A stretch of DNA of 64,000 bases from Cannabis sativa (lineage: Eukaryota; Streptophyta; Magnoliopsida; Rosales; Cannabaceae). This document shows, piece after piece, positions 1 to 12,338 of the stretch (positions are counted from its first letter, which is position 1; every line of letters starts with the position of its first letter). Under the pieces are notes generated by a model. It did not search any database. It had not been told where the DNA came from and saw nothing but the letters and a program-made list of their open reading frames with translations. The stretch lies in the NCBI RefSeq assembly GCF_029168945.1, contig NC_083602.1, forward strand, positions 72,436,600-72,500,599. The letters run 5' to 3'. Position numbers and translations under genes: made by a program.

Positions 1-3000
1 AAGCTGTTATTCGCTCTTCGCATACAAGCAACTCGGATCATAGACCTCTTTTCTTGGATACTAGTGGTCCTCCCCCTACCTTTAAGAGATTTTTCAAGTT
101 TGAGGAGGGTTCGATGAGGGATGTCAGAAGCAAACTTGTAGTGGCCAATGCTTGGGGTTCGATAGATCATTCTTGGGCTCCGGCCCGAGTATTTAAAAAG
201 CTGGGAGCTACTAGGATTGCTCTTCTTAAGTGGAATAGAACGCAGTTTGGTAGGATTGACTAGGTTATTAAAGACCTGGAGAAAAAATTGGATATCATCC
301 AGAGGCTTCCGGTGGGGGCCCGGGACTGGAATAAGGAATGTGAAATTAGGAAATCTCTGAACGAAATGTTGACCCGGAAAGCGCTTTATTGGAAGCAACG
401 AGCTAGGAACTCTTGGCTCAAGCAAGGTGATAGATGCTCGAAATTCTTTTTCCTCTCGGCAGCAATAAGAGGAAGGAGAAATGCCATTGAAAGTATAATG
501 AACAAGCATAATGTCTGGCTCACTGACAGAGACGCTATTGCCCTTGAATTTACTGATTATTTTAAAGGTATCTTTGAGGGCTCCGGGCTTAACCAGAACT
601 TGGATTGTAGGGGTTTGTTTCAAGAGAGACTTTCCCAAGAGGGGCAGGAGGGCACCCTTCTCTATCCATCCCCGGATGAAATAAAAAGTACTCTGTTTGC
701 TATGAATAGCCATAAGGCTCCTGGGCCGAATGGCATGTCAGTACTTTTTTTCAAACATTATTGGGAGTCCGTGGGAGAGGATTTCTGTGAAGCAGTGTCT
801 GACTTCTTCAGGAATGGTCATATGCACAAAGGAATAAATACTACAAATGTAGTTCTTATCCCGAAGGTCCAGAATCCGAAAAGACCGAGTCAATTCAGAC
901 CCATATCACTTTGTAATGTTGTTTACAAGGTTATATCTAAAATAATTGCAAATAGAATCAAACCAGTTCTGCCTTCTATTATTTGCCCTACTCAAGCTGC
1001 GTTTGTTCCGGGTAGGAATATTCAAGATAATAATGTGATTGTTCAAGAGATTAGCCACTCGTTCAAACGAAAGAAAGGTAGAGAAGGTTTTTTTGCAATT
1101 AAGATTGATCTTGTTAAAGCTTATGACAGGCTTAGCTGGAGGTTTATTGACCATGTTATGAAGTGTGTGGGATTCCCTCAGAAGTTGCGCTCTTGGATTT
1201 CGCAATGCATCTCCACTACCACTCTCAACATTTGTTTGATGGGGGCCTCGTTGGAAAAATCATACCGTCGTGTGGTCTCCGTCAGGGAGATCGCCTCTCC
1301 CCTTACTTATTTATCTGTGCTACTGAGATTTTCTCGAGGCTCTTGGAAGAGGCTCTTGGGAAGGGCAATATCCATGGAATTAAGTTGTGTAGGGGTGGGC
1401 CGATAATTACCCATCTTTTCTTTGCAGATGACCTTATCCTGGTGGGTAGGGCCAACATAAATGAAGCTAGCAATGTTTGGAATTGCTTGGACAGGTTCTG
1501 CTCTTGCTCTGGCCAGAAAGTGAATAAACTAAAAACGTCTATTTTCTTCAGTAATAATACCCCTGTCGGTATGAGGAGAGGAATTAAGGAAGCATTGGGA
1601 ATAAATTCTCCAGAAGGTGCTATAAATTATCTGGGTCTACCCCTGTTCAGATCTAGACAGAAGGATGCTGACTTTAATTTCATCTTGGATAATCTCACCT
1701 CTAAATTGCAGGGTTGGATGGCTAAAACGTTGTCAAAGGCAGGTCGAGCTACTCTTATCAAGTCTGTAGGATTGTCGATGCCTATCTATGCGATGCAAAC
1801 CACCAAACTCTCGAGCCGTATGGTCACTAGAATAGATGGTTTAGTCAGGGATTTTTGGTGGGGTTTTGAAAAAGGAAATCGTGGTCTTCATTTGAAAGTG
1901 TGGGACAAGTTGTGCCTCCCTAAATCCTTGGGTGGTCTAGGATTTAGGAAAACAAAGGAGATGAATCTGGCATTCCTTGCTAAGTGGGGTTGGAATTTGT
2001 TAAAGGGCTCCCAATCGTTATGTAGCAAAATTTTGGAAGCCAAATATCTAAAAGAGAAGGATTTTCTCAATTGTCGCTACAAGAATTCCGATTCCTGGTT
2101 CTGGAAAAATGTCGTGAAAGCCGTTTCTATATTATGGGGGGGGGGGGGCGTGTAAAGTTGTAACAAATGGCAGGGCGATGAGCATCTGGAGGGACCCTTG
2201 GATTCCTCATCTAAAAGGTTTTACCCCGAAACCTAAAGGAGGGGTAATAACCAATGATCAATATGTTGCTGACCTACTACTTGCAAATGGTGATTGGGAG
2301 ATCCCAAAGCTAAATGGCCTGTTTGATAACGAAACGGTGACTGCAATAGTTAAAGGTGGTAAACCCTTCGGCATTGGGGAAGATAGATGGGTTTGGACTC
2401 TGGAAAAAAATGGACAATTCTCAAGCAAATCGGCTTATCTGTCTCAAGCCCTGGCTAGGGCTCATCAATGTGAGGTAGCTCCGTCACTATGGAACAAATT
2501 GTGGAATAGTAAAATTTTGGAAAGGCAAAAGATCCTATGGTGGTGCATCCTTTCTAATGCGCTCCCTATTGGATCTGTAATTGGTAGACGGTTCCACATT
2601 AAGGAAACTTGCTGCCCTCTTTGTGGATTAGGGGAGGAATCCATGGAACATCTGTTCTTGTCTTGCGAGGTGGCGATGCATTTATGGCGATCTTCACCTT
2701 GGGGCATCTATCCTGTCTGTAATAACGGGATTCGGGTTTGGGACTGGGTCAAGTTTATATGGAATCTCAAGTCTAGGGGGATCCATGTGGAAGCAGTTTT
2801 CCTGTATGCGTCGATTGTTGTTGAAACTATCTGGAGAGTGCGAAATGATTTAATTCATAACAATTCTCGTCTGAATGTTATGAAATGTATTGACCAGATT
2901 TGTAATTCTTATGCAGAGCTTCATGATACTTTCTTGCCTTCCCCTGCACCATCTTTGAGTGAGACCTGGAGGGCGCCTCCTCAGGAATGGGTTAAACTGA

Positions 3001-3483
3001 ATTGTGATGTCAGGGTGGGCTTAGACAGTATGTGTACAGCGGTGGTAGCTAGAAACCATCTGGGTAAGGTGGTTCGAGTTTACACGGCTAGGTTGGATTT
3101 CTCGGATGCTCTATGTGGAGAAGCAGCGGCTTGTTGTGCAGCGGTTTCGATGGCTCTGGAGGCTAATTTTCAGTTTGTTTTGGTGGAGAGTGACTCGAGA
3201 GTAGTCATCAACGCTTTAAATGGGATGGAGTCTCATTGGGCGATTGAGAACTATATCTCCTTTTGTACTAAGTCATCTCCCTCTTTTATTTGTTGTAACT
3301 TTGTGTATGCTCGTAGAACTTGTAATTTTGTGGCCCATAATGTAGCTAATTGGGCTTTTGTTAACAAGTTGTATGGTATTATTCCGGTTTCTTCGATACC
3401 GGAGAACCTTTTATGTAATGACCAGGAGGTCTAACTATATTTATTTAATTAAATGATTACGCGTTTTTCAAAAAAAAAAAAAA
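1..3483 (+). mobile_element. LINE (non-LTR) retrotransposon, 5'-truncated by the window edge
   Basis: The stretch codes, in broken frames, for the 3' two thirds of a plant L1-type LINE second ORF: reverse transcriptase, a zf-RVT type zinc region, then an RNase H (RVT_3) domain. It closes with a short A/T-rich 3' end and an A-run at about 3470-3483, the usual poly(A) tail of such elements. The 5' end lies outside the window, so no target-site duplication can be checked. LINEs move by target-primed reverse transcription; this copy cannot, because the frame is broken at least three times. Confidence 0.92.
54..3434 (+). pseudogene. LINE ORF2 polyprotein remnant (RT, zf-RVT, RNase H)
   Basis: Reading along the strand: a region before RT (54-700) contains an in-frame TAG at 261-263. 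The RT fingers carry KAPGPNGM, where the family usually has KAPGPDG. The frame then shifts near 1240 into the frame that carries [13 protein letters not shown] and the catalytic FADD box near 1424. A second shift falls at a run of ten G around 2138-2147. The last frame (to 3434) holds the CCPLCG...EHLF...C zinc region near 2610-2670 and an RNase H-like domain whose acidic positions are visible in LNCDV, GEAAA and ESDSR. The three breaks make it non-functional. The G-run break could be a sequencing error, but the others look real. Confidence 0.9.
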
Positions 3484-4205
3484 TCATGTAGAACACCCTA
3501 ATACAACATAACATTCACAAGAATCATAGAGTGTCGATCTCCAGGACACTATGATTTTATTTTATTATAAATTTGTTTTATGTGGGAAAAACAAAGGTTA
3601 AAACTCCAGGACTACAAACTATGATAAACCAAAAAAAATTATAAAAACATGCCCTCCCAAAAGTATAAGTTCCACCAAATATTCATTCACTCATTCAGTA
3701 AACTTTTAAAAGATTATTATTTATATACAAACTCGCTGTTTAAAGCCTGAGCCATAGAGATTATTTTTTTTGTAAACTCATGACAAACTATGGATTGTAA
3801 AAACATGCCCTCCCAAACGTATAAGTTCCACCAAATAATCGCAAGCTTGAGTGACTAAACACCACACCACAAAATAATTTCACTCCGGAAGACCACCACA
3901 CTAGACGATGGCCGGACTTTCTTAAACCCATGCATAATATACCGGGGCAAGGGGCCAAACGAATTACGAACTAAAAGCTGACGGCATTTATACGTAACAG
4001 GGGTAGCAATGTCTTTTAAATGATATCAAGTGGTAGAACTAAATGAGACCGTTGGATCTTAATCTAACGGGTATGACATCATCAACACAGGACAAAGTGA
4101 GATTACAAATCAAACTGACAAATTTCAAACGGCCACTTTTGTTATTATTGTTTCCAGAGCAAAGCAAAGTCCAGCAAGCATCAAGCGGAGGAGGACGAGG
4201 AGGAG
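3484..4205. other. Intergenic, AT-rich, with one direct repeat
   Basis: No coding frame or element ends are visible here. It contains the 40-bp direct repeat listed separately and probably the promoter and 5' leader of the gene that starts at 4206. Confidence 0.5.
3642..3837. repeat. 40-bp direct repeat pair, 156 bp apart
   Basis: Copies at 3642-3681 and 3798-3837 differ at one base (beginning taaaaacatgccctccc). The preceding bases (acaaactatg) also match loosely. It could be a small local duplication or the remains of short terminal repeats. No TSD was found. Confidence 0.75.
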
Positions 4206-4925
4206 ATGATAAAGACACTCAATGTCGAAACCCCAATCCTCCTCTCACCACGCTCTCTATGCTTCACCCAAATTGATCAATCAAATGTGGCTTCAGTTCA
4301 CATCTCCATATTTGGATCAACAACCCCCACTTTTGGCCTTACCCTTTCGCATTCACTTCAAAAACAGATCCAAAACTTCTTCTGTGCTAGAAAAAGGAGA
4401 AGGAAAATTGGCTCCCAAAAAACGACAAGATTCATGCTCAATTTATTGGCCGTCATCGCTTCCAACCTCAAGATCTTACCAGAACCCTTGGATTTGGTTC
4501 TTGAAGAATTCGCCGGCGGAAATGGAAGTGGTGGGGGTGGAGGGTTAGGGTTCTGGAGGGGTTTTGGATGGGGAGGTTTTGATGGGCGGCGGAAGAAACG
4601 AAAGAGAAAGCTATGGTTGTACGGGTTTCTGCTGATTTGTGGATTGGGTTTTGTGTTTGGGAGGGAAATTGAGAGCAATGCGGTTTGGTGGGGTATGGGT
4701 TTTGGTCCTTTGGGTGTTGCTATGGTTCATTTTTGTGAAAAGAATGGAGGAATTCAAGGGTGGGTTTTGGGGTGTTTTTGTCTATGGAGTTTTTTGGTGG
4801 GTCTGACTTTTAGGAGAGAAGAGTTGCAAAAATGGGTCGGCAAGATAAGCCCTCCATCTTCATTGCTAGAGAATGTAAGAACAGGAGGAAAAAGAAGAAG
4901 AAGAAAAACCGGAAGAGCATTTTAG
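4206..4925 (+). CDS. Unrecognised plant membrane protein, possibly plastid-targeted
   Basis: Open frame of 239 aa without introns. I do not recognise the family. The first ~65 residues are rich in Ser/Thr with few acidic residues and then become basic (RKRRRK), which is compatible with an organelle transit peptide. Residues ~78-95 are followed by a glycine-rich stretch (GGNGSGGGGG) and a basic patch (RRKKRKRK). Three hydrophobic segments follow at about 136-150, 158-175 and 186-200, so three membrane helices are plausible. The C-terminus is very basic (GGKRRRRKTG). The first ATG with a long open frame was taken as the start; an internal Met at 77 is an alternative. The next gene on the same strand is the PsbP-domain fragment 320 bp downstream. 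Expression is not shown by the sequence. Confidence 0.55.
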   Translation: MIKTLNVETPILLSPRSLCFTQIDQSNVASVHISIFGSTTPTFGLTLSHSLQKQIQNFFCARKRRRKIGSQKTTRFMLNLLAVIASNLKILPEPLDLVLEEFAGGNGSGGGGGLGFWRGFGWGGFDGRRKKRKRKLWLYGFLLICGLGFVFGREIESNAVWWGMGFGPLGVAMVHFCEKNGGIQGWVLGCFCLWSFLVGLTFRREELQKWVGKISPPSSLLENVRTGGKRRRRKTGRAF

Positions 4926-5242
4926 GAAAAGCTGCTATTGTGTTTTTCAAACATGTTTTATTTTCATACCTACTAATACACAATCACCATGAATGAAATG
5001 ATGATTCCAATTTTTTCTGTAATTTTCTTCATCTGTATTAATTCTTCAATTCAAGAGTATATCAACCAAATTTGAATAATTTTAAGTACTAGAATCGGTA
5101 AGTACTAATATGGATTCATTGCTTCATTTCACGGTAGCAATGAAGGATTTGGTTAGTAACCCTTTCTTTCTTTAACAAGTACTGTTTTTTCTTTTAATCA
5201 ATTTGGCAATATTTTAAAGTTGTTGATTGTTTTAATAACGAG

Positions 5243-5484
5243 TAACGAACGACGGGACAGAATTCATATACCCAGCAACATGGGTTGGAGATCAGAGACT
5301 GTTATACAGAGCAGCAGAGAGAAAAGAGTTGGAAAGATCACTTGGTCTTGATCCTCCTTCATTGAATACCAGTCGAGGACTTAGCAATGTTAATGAGCCT
5401 GTTGTTGCATTTGGGCCTCCTGGTACCACCGGCGAGCTTAATGTTAGCGTTATTGTTTCACCAGTTTCTCTTGATTTCAAGTAC

Positions 5485-5574
<90 letters not shown>

Positions 5575-5955
5575 ATATACAAACTTGTATGCATGTTCAT
5601 TTGTTATAATGTGTCGGATAAAACTTGTATGTATTTTGTGTTGTTTGTTCACAGAATTGAGGCATTTGGAAGACCGAATGAGGTTGGAGAAACTATAGTT
5701 AGAACCATCACAGGATCTGGTAAACGACCTGAAGTGAAAGGAACTTCGGTAAAGTCGAATTTGAGAGAGGATTCGTTAAGAAATATAGCTTACTATGAGC
5801 TGGAATTCAGGGTCGAGAGTCCTTCGTTTCGCAGGCATAATGTTGCGGTTTGTTGTGTTCGGAATGGTAGATTGTTTACTCTGAATGCTCAGGCACCGGA
5901 ATCTGCTTGGCCGGAAGTGAAGTTAGAATTTCAGAGAATTGCTCAATCCTTTTAG
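5243..5955 (+). CDS. PsbP-domain protein, 3' exons only (PPD7-like)
   Basis: Two exons are visible: about 5243-5480 and 5655-5955, joined by a 174-bp GT-AG intron (donor after TTTCAA, acceptor ttcacag). The joined frame reads through without a stop and ends at the TAG at 5953-5955. The product carries FIYPATWVGDQ, VAFGPPGT, ELNVSVIVSP, VGETIVRTITGSG and YYELEFRVESPS, the pattern of chloroplast thylakoid-lumen PsbP-domain proteins; to my knowledge it is closest to PPD7 of Arabidopsis. PsbP relatives assist photosystem II or related lumenal complexes. The upstream exons with the transit peptide should lie 5' of 5243, but there is a stop at 5236 and nothing matching in the 300 bp before. This is therefore either a 5'-truncated copy or a gene with a distant first exon. 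The exact 5' exon border is uncertain. Confidence 0.62.
5489..5570. repeat. (CT)41 microsatellite inside the PsbP-gene intron
   Basis: Uninterrupted CT dinucleotides begin 8 bp after the 5' splice site and fill almost half of the 174-bp intron. Open frames of Leu-Ser or Arg-Glu repeats over it on either strand are artefacts. Confidence 0.97.
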
Positions 5956-6477
5956 TCTGACCTCTTGATACTACGAATAACTTTGCTTTGCTTTAATACT
6001 GTTCTGCCATTTTGCCTACAAACAATGGTCTCTAGGTCCCCAATAATTTTTCATTATTGCTTGTTTAAGAATGAAACGGCTATCCTATGTAAACAAGAAC
6101 AAAAAAAAAACAAAAAGAAGCACATTCTAGTATATAAATTGATTTGACAGATTGTTTTTCTTGAGATGACTATGAGGTACCAACACCTAACTTTGTGAGT
6201 GCAAAAAATTAGATTTATACATGACTAAATTTACATATTGAATATAAATCCGAGCCTCATGGCCATCAGGGTGACTTGAATCTTCCTATATTTTCAAGTG
6301 TGTGACTAGGTACATATATAGACTAATTCAAGCACAAGCTATCTGCCTTCGCTTGATCATTTTCTCTAAGTTATCAGAAACAAGCCAAGCCTGCAAAGAG
6401 GCACAAAGCAAAATTTGCCCAGTTAATAGATTAAGTGTTTTAAGAAATCAGCAACAGAATGTTAAAAAAATTCTTAC
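5956..6477. other. Intergenic, AT-rich
   Basis: It holds the 3' flank of the PsbP-type exons and the place where the last exon(s) of the minus-strand JmjC remnant would be expected. No matching exon is visible. Confidence 0.4.
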
Positions 6478-7212
6478 TTGGGATCAAGCACCAGTTTCTG
6501 GACTTCTTTAATAGCTGCACTAGCAGCATAAAGTTATATCTTCCCTACCTGAATTAAAAAGCTCAGTAATCAGACATACATCTTATCCAGACACAAAATT
6601 AAAGGCGCGTCAAAAAAGAAAACATAAAAAAGGTAGAGAGCATATAAAAATAAGGCACAGAAAATATCATTTTCTGACCACCAATACTTGAAGTTTTGCT
6701 TCGTGCTCATTCGGAAGACAGCGAATTTCTTCAGCTAATTTTACAGCCTCCCCCAGGCTTTCGGGAGATAAGAAATCAAGTCCTAACTGAACATTGGACT
6801 GAGAAAAACACACAAAAATTAGTGTAGGTAATCAAAAGATCTCAGACCAAGCAAACATGGACTGGAGAGTTAAAACATAATCAAAAGATCTCAGACAAAG
6901 TAAACATAGACTGGAGAGTTAAAATAACCTTGTAAGATGTGAATTCCTATAGCATGAACAAGTTTTGAAGAACTAAAAATTTAGTCTATTCTAATGAAGG
7001 AGGCTCAGGCAGTCAAAAGTGAAATTAAGTTTCTGGTATAAACTTTCACAATCCCAGTAAAATGCTGCATAGAATTTTATTTTTAACATTATAAAAACCA
7101 CCACATCACACCCACTTACCTGAAGATTTCGTACTTGAAAAGGACACCCAGCTGGGACAAATACAGCTTGCCCCAGATGCTGTTCAAACTTCAAAGGACC
7201 ATGGCTCAACTC
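6478..7212 (-). pseudogene. JmjC-domain histone demethylase-like remnant (JMJ24-type)
   Basis: Three exons on the minus strand keep good splice borders: 7212-7120, 6798-6682 and 6548-6478. They encode the end of a plant KDM3-type JmjC domain: HLGQAVFVPAGCPFQVRNLQ, then LGLDFLSPESLGEAVKLAEE with EIRCLPNEHEAKLQVL, then LYAASAAIKEVQKLVLDP. This is the C-terminal signature I associate with Arabidopsis JMJ24 rather than IBM1. Two breaks are visible. The first exon holds a 7-bp tandem duplication (tttgaagtttgaac), which shifts the frame. The third exon has a nonsense codon where the family reads VGKIS (TCA to TAA). The rest of the protein (RING-like zinc domain, catalytic JmjC core) was not found to the right, nor the last exon to the left. 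It is not expected to make a functional protein. Confidence 0.8.
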
Positions 7213-10200
7213 CTGAAACACAAGCCAAACATTCTCTACCATTAAAACATTTAATTTAGAAACATCAATATTCTACATTATCAAAACCAAACAAACAGGG
7301 ATAATAAACAGAGCCATATTTGTTAACAAAAGAAGAACCAATTAGATTCAGTTTCAACAGATTATTGTATAACATTTTGAATCATATGTATCTTAACACA
7401 GTTAATTACTTGCAATGCTTTCCTAACATATAAATTGTGCAATTTCAACAAGATAATTTTTAACTGTCAATCTTTCTGGCTCACAATCGCAGCCAAGGAT
7501 TAGGTTAAAATTATCACTTCTATATCTCCAGTTTATTACCGAAAATTATCAGTAGTATCAGTAAAGAATTTTATTGACTAATTGCAGAAATGATAATCGC
7601 AGAAAGCAAAATAACTGTACCAAATGCGGTTCAATTAAGAGTATCAAATTAACTAAAACATAAGCTTGTATCGTACCAAATTCTTCCTTCAGTTTTCGTT
7701 TGAGATAACATTGTTAGGTATGATAAAGATTCAATTAGCTTAGACAGATGATTGTTGCCCCATTTTGAGACCATTACAGAGCAGTCTATTTATATGTACC
7801 CTTTGAGTTTTGCTCCAATTGGAAAAATGCAAAACCATGGCTGAGCTGAAACAGCTACATTGGCTGACGATAACTACATCAGTTATCAACCTTCTAATAG
7901 CTTTCAATTATTTTTCCTTTGAATATCTTCAGGAGATTTGTTTATCATTTTCAAACTTGACTTCCTATAGCATTTGAATGGATATGACTTGTCATTCCCA
8001 AATTTAAGAAAAATTTCTTCAGGAATTTTGGTATGAAGACCATAAGGTTGACAGTGGGAAACAAAGGCTCGCTAGCTTAAGCTTCTTCAAAATAACAATG
8101 AAAATATAGTTGAAATAATTTCTATATTTATCATTGAAAATTTAGAATAAATACACAAATCTTTGTACATTATTTTTCTACTTTGATCCAGAGAACAAAA
8201 TTTTCAAAGAATCGCAGCCTGTTATTACCATGTCTGGTGTCTGGCAAGAACTGTAAATGCCACAACGTTTTTGTCCTCCAAGATCTGAGCATTTGAAAAT
8301 GTAATTTTCCCATGAACCACCACAAATCCATATGGCAACCTCATGTTCAAACTTTTTCCTTTAGATCCCTGATTGTGCAACACTAGAGAACGAACAGGAG
8401 TTTGACCCCTTCTTTGTTGAGTTAACAGTTTCAGGAAAACCAGACCTATCTGAAGGGGCGTGGGAAGAAATATCACACAACATCACCAGACACCTGTGCC
8501 TCTTCAACATCTTCAGTCAACTAAAAAAAGAAAAGAAAGAATGTGTGAATTAATTAGTTGATGACAAGGAGACCATGAAATTAAATATTCATAAAATATG
8601 TATTTTTTTTACAAGGGCAGGGACAATACTTCTCCTACAATGATTATTAGGTACGTAAGAAAACATAAACATAGGTTCTATCAATAAGTCAAAATGATAG
8701 GATCTAATGCTGCAGATAAATAAGAACCTTGTCGAATTGGAAGCAAAACAATCAATTTAAGGACAACATTCTAACAGAATTCACTTCAGAAAAAGGAATG
8801 AAATTTGCAACACTTGGGACTCAAAAGATTAATCCATTTCAAACCTTTCACTTAAGGTGTCCTTGCACCCGGTGCCATTTTTGGGTTCATCATTTGTCCG
8901 ATGTTGCCATCATCAGCCATTATCCACACCATTGTCATTATCCTCATCATCACTATCATCCTCATTTTCACCCTCTTCAGAAGCCATGAGGAAAAAGTCC
9001 ACCATGCAAAAACTATTAGTGATTGACAAGTATTTTTCTCATAGCAGAAAAAATGAAGATAAGTCCCAGTACTTCAACTCGAGACAATATTTGTAGATGT
9101 ATTTCACCGACCAGAGAAAAAACCATGATTCTGATAAACATCCGGCGCGTTAACATACAAACATGTGTGGGAGGTGTGAACTTGGTAACCCTAGAGTTGG
9201 GTTGGTGGCCTGTACATGGTAAACATACATAACATAGTAGGGAACTTCATTGTGCAGTGTCCCATAAATGGTAAACTTACATATGGAACTACATTTGATA
9301 TATATTAAAATCTCGTGACATTTTGTGCTAAAAAAATATATACCATACCAAATACATTTAACGAGAATTATGAGCATGAATGGTAAATCCAGACCACTAA
9401 AGTGGACAGTTATCCAATGGCACTCAAAAAAAGTGTAGTGCTTTGCCGTGTATACAAAGTTCATCATTTCTACTTGAGAAATGTGTGTTTATAGGATGCT
9501 GATGCAACAAATTCCACATTTTTGGCTTGTTTATAGCACTGACTTCTGATGTGATGTGACACCTTATAAACAATGTGTTTCTCGAACAAAACTAATGAGC
9601 TTGGTAACGTGAATTTTCATAATTGGTATTGTTAGCATGTGTATGTAAAAGGTATCACCAGATTATTATACATGCCTCAACTATGGTAGAAAAGCCAAAC
9701 CTTACTATTTAGGCAACTATGTTCTTGTTAATATGATATAGACATCCTTCAACAGCTCTTTATCCCCGTTAAAAGGGTCTCCTATAAAACTGCTGGCCTT
9801 CACTGGAAAAACCACACTATATACAGCCATATACTCTTTGATATAATATTTTTAAGAGACATCTTCTTTATATATATAAATACATATATTTAAATATATA
9901 GATAGATAAAATCATAGCATAATACAATTTCCTCCAAGAAAAATTAGCATATAACTAGTAAATAAACTAGTTATCTCTTAGTTTAAGCTCACCTACCACA
10001 CCCTAAGAATGGCATAAAAAATCACCTGAGTTATTAGACATTGAATCAAATAAAAACCTCAAGTGCAATTTCTTGTTGAACTAAATGAATAACTGAATCT
10101 TTAATCCAGTGTGACTCAATGAAAGAAGTCAAATCAAATATCAGTAATTCTGACGAAAGCAGAGTGACAAAAATAGGTTTCAAGACCTAAAAATATGAAT

Positions 10201-11325
10201 GCTTAATATGCAGTCAAAATATTCAGTAAGCCAAAATGTACTCACTGACGATGTCCTATTGCACATCATTATCATACCGAGCAGTTGCAATTAGACATCC
10301 AGAACTGAAGATGCCTTGAAGTTCAAATTACTTTTACAATCATATGAAAAGTTTATAATATAAGTTATTGACAATGAAAATCCCAAAGAGCACAATGATA
10401 TGGAAGAACAACTGAAATGGAAAGAGAACAAATATAATATATAAGAACAACTGAACTGCTATAAGCCTTAATTTCTCCTATTGACAACAGAGTAAAATTC
10501 GTTTCATTTAGTTTGTAAAAAAAGCTAAGTAACCATAAGAAGCATCATATTGTTCAGCTTACAACAGAAATGGAAAGAAAACAAATCTTTACAATTACTA
10601 TAAATATAAGCAAGTCTAATATTACTCGTCACCTAAGAAGATCATGCCTGAAAGGATGAGCTTGAAAAGGCTGTCCAATAAGTCAAGCATTATATAATTC
10701 CCAATTCGCAGTTATATAATTGTACTTTGTTTCACAAATCTGCTTATAACTATGTTTCTATTATAATTCTTCATTTGCAACCTCCATCTACTCTTTGGTT
10801 GTTTGAAATTTAGACCGAATTGTGACCTTGCTAACTTGCCCAAGCATATAAACTACCAAAGACTAATTAGCCAGAGCCAGAACAGATGAAGGTTAGCAAT
10901 CTACATATGAAGGCTAACTTACTACTTCCTTTTACTCCAAAAATCCAAGTAAAGTTAGAATCTCTTCCAAACCTCTATCTCTTCAATTGGTTTATTAGAA
11001 AGCTATAACACAGTCATAATACTACTCATTTTCCTTAATCATCAGTATTACATACATTAAATTACTATATAGTTGACTCTAGATAAAAGTCAAAGAGGGG
11101 GTAGAAAATTGAACCAAGAAAATGTTCTTCTGACTGAAATTGCATGGAGAGCTTGTATTTTTTCTTTCTTTTTTTCACAATTCGTAATATAGCTGATTTA
11201 TCTTGGCAGCATATAAATGTGAAAAAACCAATCCACACATTTACTTTAAATATGAAAACACTGTACAATGTAGTATTGTCATATTATAGCCTAATATTCA
11301 TGGGAAAAACTTTTGTCAACACTAA
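7213..11325. other. Long AT-rich non-coding stretch with one possible coding relic
   Basis: No convincing gene. On the minus strand 8225-8520 reads as coding-like sequence in shifting frames (for example SDRSGFPETVN, and an open frame of 83 aa at 8476-8225). This may be an earlier exon of the decayed JmjC gene next door, but I could not match it to any domain. The remainder is simple AT-rich sequence with no element ends recognised. Confidence 0.35.
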
Positions 11326-11594
11326 GGGTCTGTTTGGTTGGGATTAATGAAAACAGGGAACTAAGGATGAAAATAAGTATGGTAATTAAATTGAATGGAA
11401 GAAGATTTATATACTTATTTATTTTATCATAAATTAGAATGACTTTTCCTTTTATTTTTGGATGAAATAGCCACTCAAAATGGTTGGAAAGTCCATACCA
11501 CTGGAATGGCATTCCAACACTAGTTTCTAAGAAAACAAAAAAAAAAAAGGAATAAAAATGGATTCCTTTCCGTTCCCTCCAACCGAATAGGTTC
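11326..11594. mobile_element. MITE, PIF/Harbinger (Tourist)-like
   Basis: It starts GGGTCTGTTTGGTTGGG and ends with an imperfect inverted copy (CCAACCGAATAGGTTC), about 12 of 18 positions matching. It is flanked by TAA on both sides (11323-11325 and 11595-11597), the 3-bp target size of PIF/Harbinger elements. At 269 bp it is AT-rich and non-coding, as expected for a MITE. Confidence 0.65.
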
Positions 11595-12338
11595 TAAGGC
11601 TTTTTGTCGAAGAGAACAAGAAAAATTATAACAATAATAAGGTGTCAGTACAAACAAAATTATACTGCCAAAAGGACATTTTCATTGAGAACAAAATAGC
11701 ACAACTTATTGTAAATGGCTGAATAGTGCTAAAATTCACTGCTAACAAAAATCTCGAACAGAACAGGTTTACACCAAAGGAAACATAATAAGTTATAGAT
11801 TCATTCCTAATAAGATCCCAAAGACGAAGTATTGACTCATGACATGAGTTTAAAGCTTTGACTTTTTCCAATATTCTAAGAGATAGGAATGTTTGTTAAC
11901 GATTTCTTTTAAATAATCTTATGTCATCCTCTATAATTGAAGATGATAACTTATCAGCTTTTATAATTTTTCCCCATCTAATATACTTTTCCTTTTTTAT
12001 CAAATAACAAGTTAAGAAGAAGATTACAAATGTAAAGAAAGAAATGGTAAAGTAAAACGTCATAATTCCAAAATTTGCCAACTTTGCACATACAAGAAAA
12101 TATAACAAGCCCTCAACATCACAATAAACTTGGCTAAACCTACCATATCTCCAAAATTAGCACAGCTGTCAAGCTACTTCCCTCAAAATCAGAAGCAATC
12201 AGAACTTCCAGTCAGCTACCTGACCACAACACTTTAAACCGTGTTCTATCTATTCATGTGAAGTCCTCACTACATAAAATGCAAAGCTTGTTGGCTGAAC
12301 TTATTGTTAACCACAAAGAAAATCATTTACATTTTGAT

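Noticed and set aside
5292..5698. Long Leu-Ser and Arg-Glu repeat frames over the CT tract
   Set aside because: They are translations of a microsatellite in an intron; the same applies to 32334-32668.
8225..8476. Minus-strand 83-aa frame that vaguely recalls a C2 or JmjC-linked exon
   Set aside because: I could not confirm either; the similarity is only a few residues. Kept as a possible relic in the non-coding entry.
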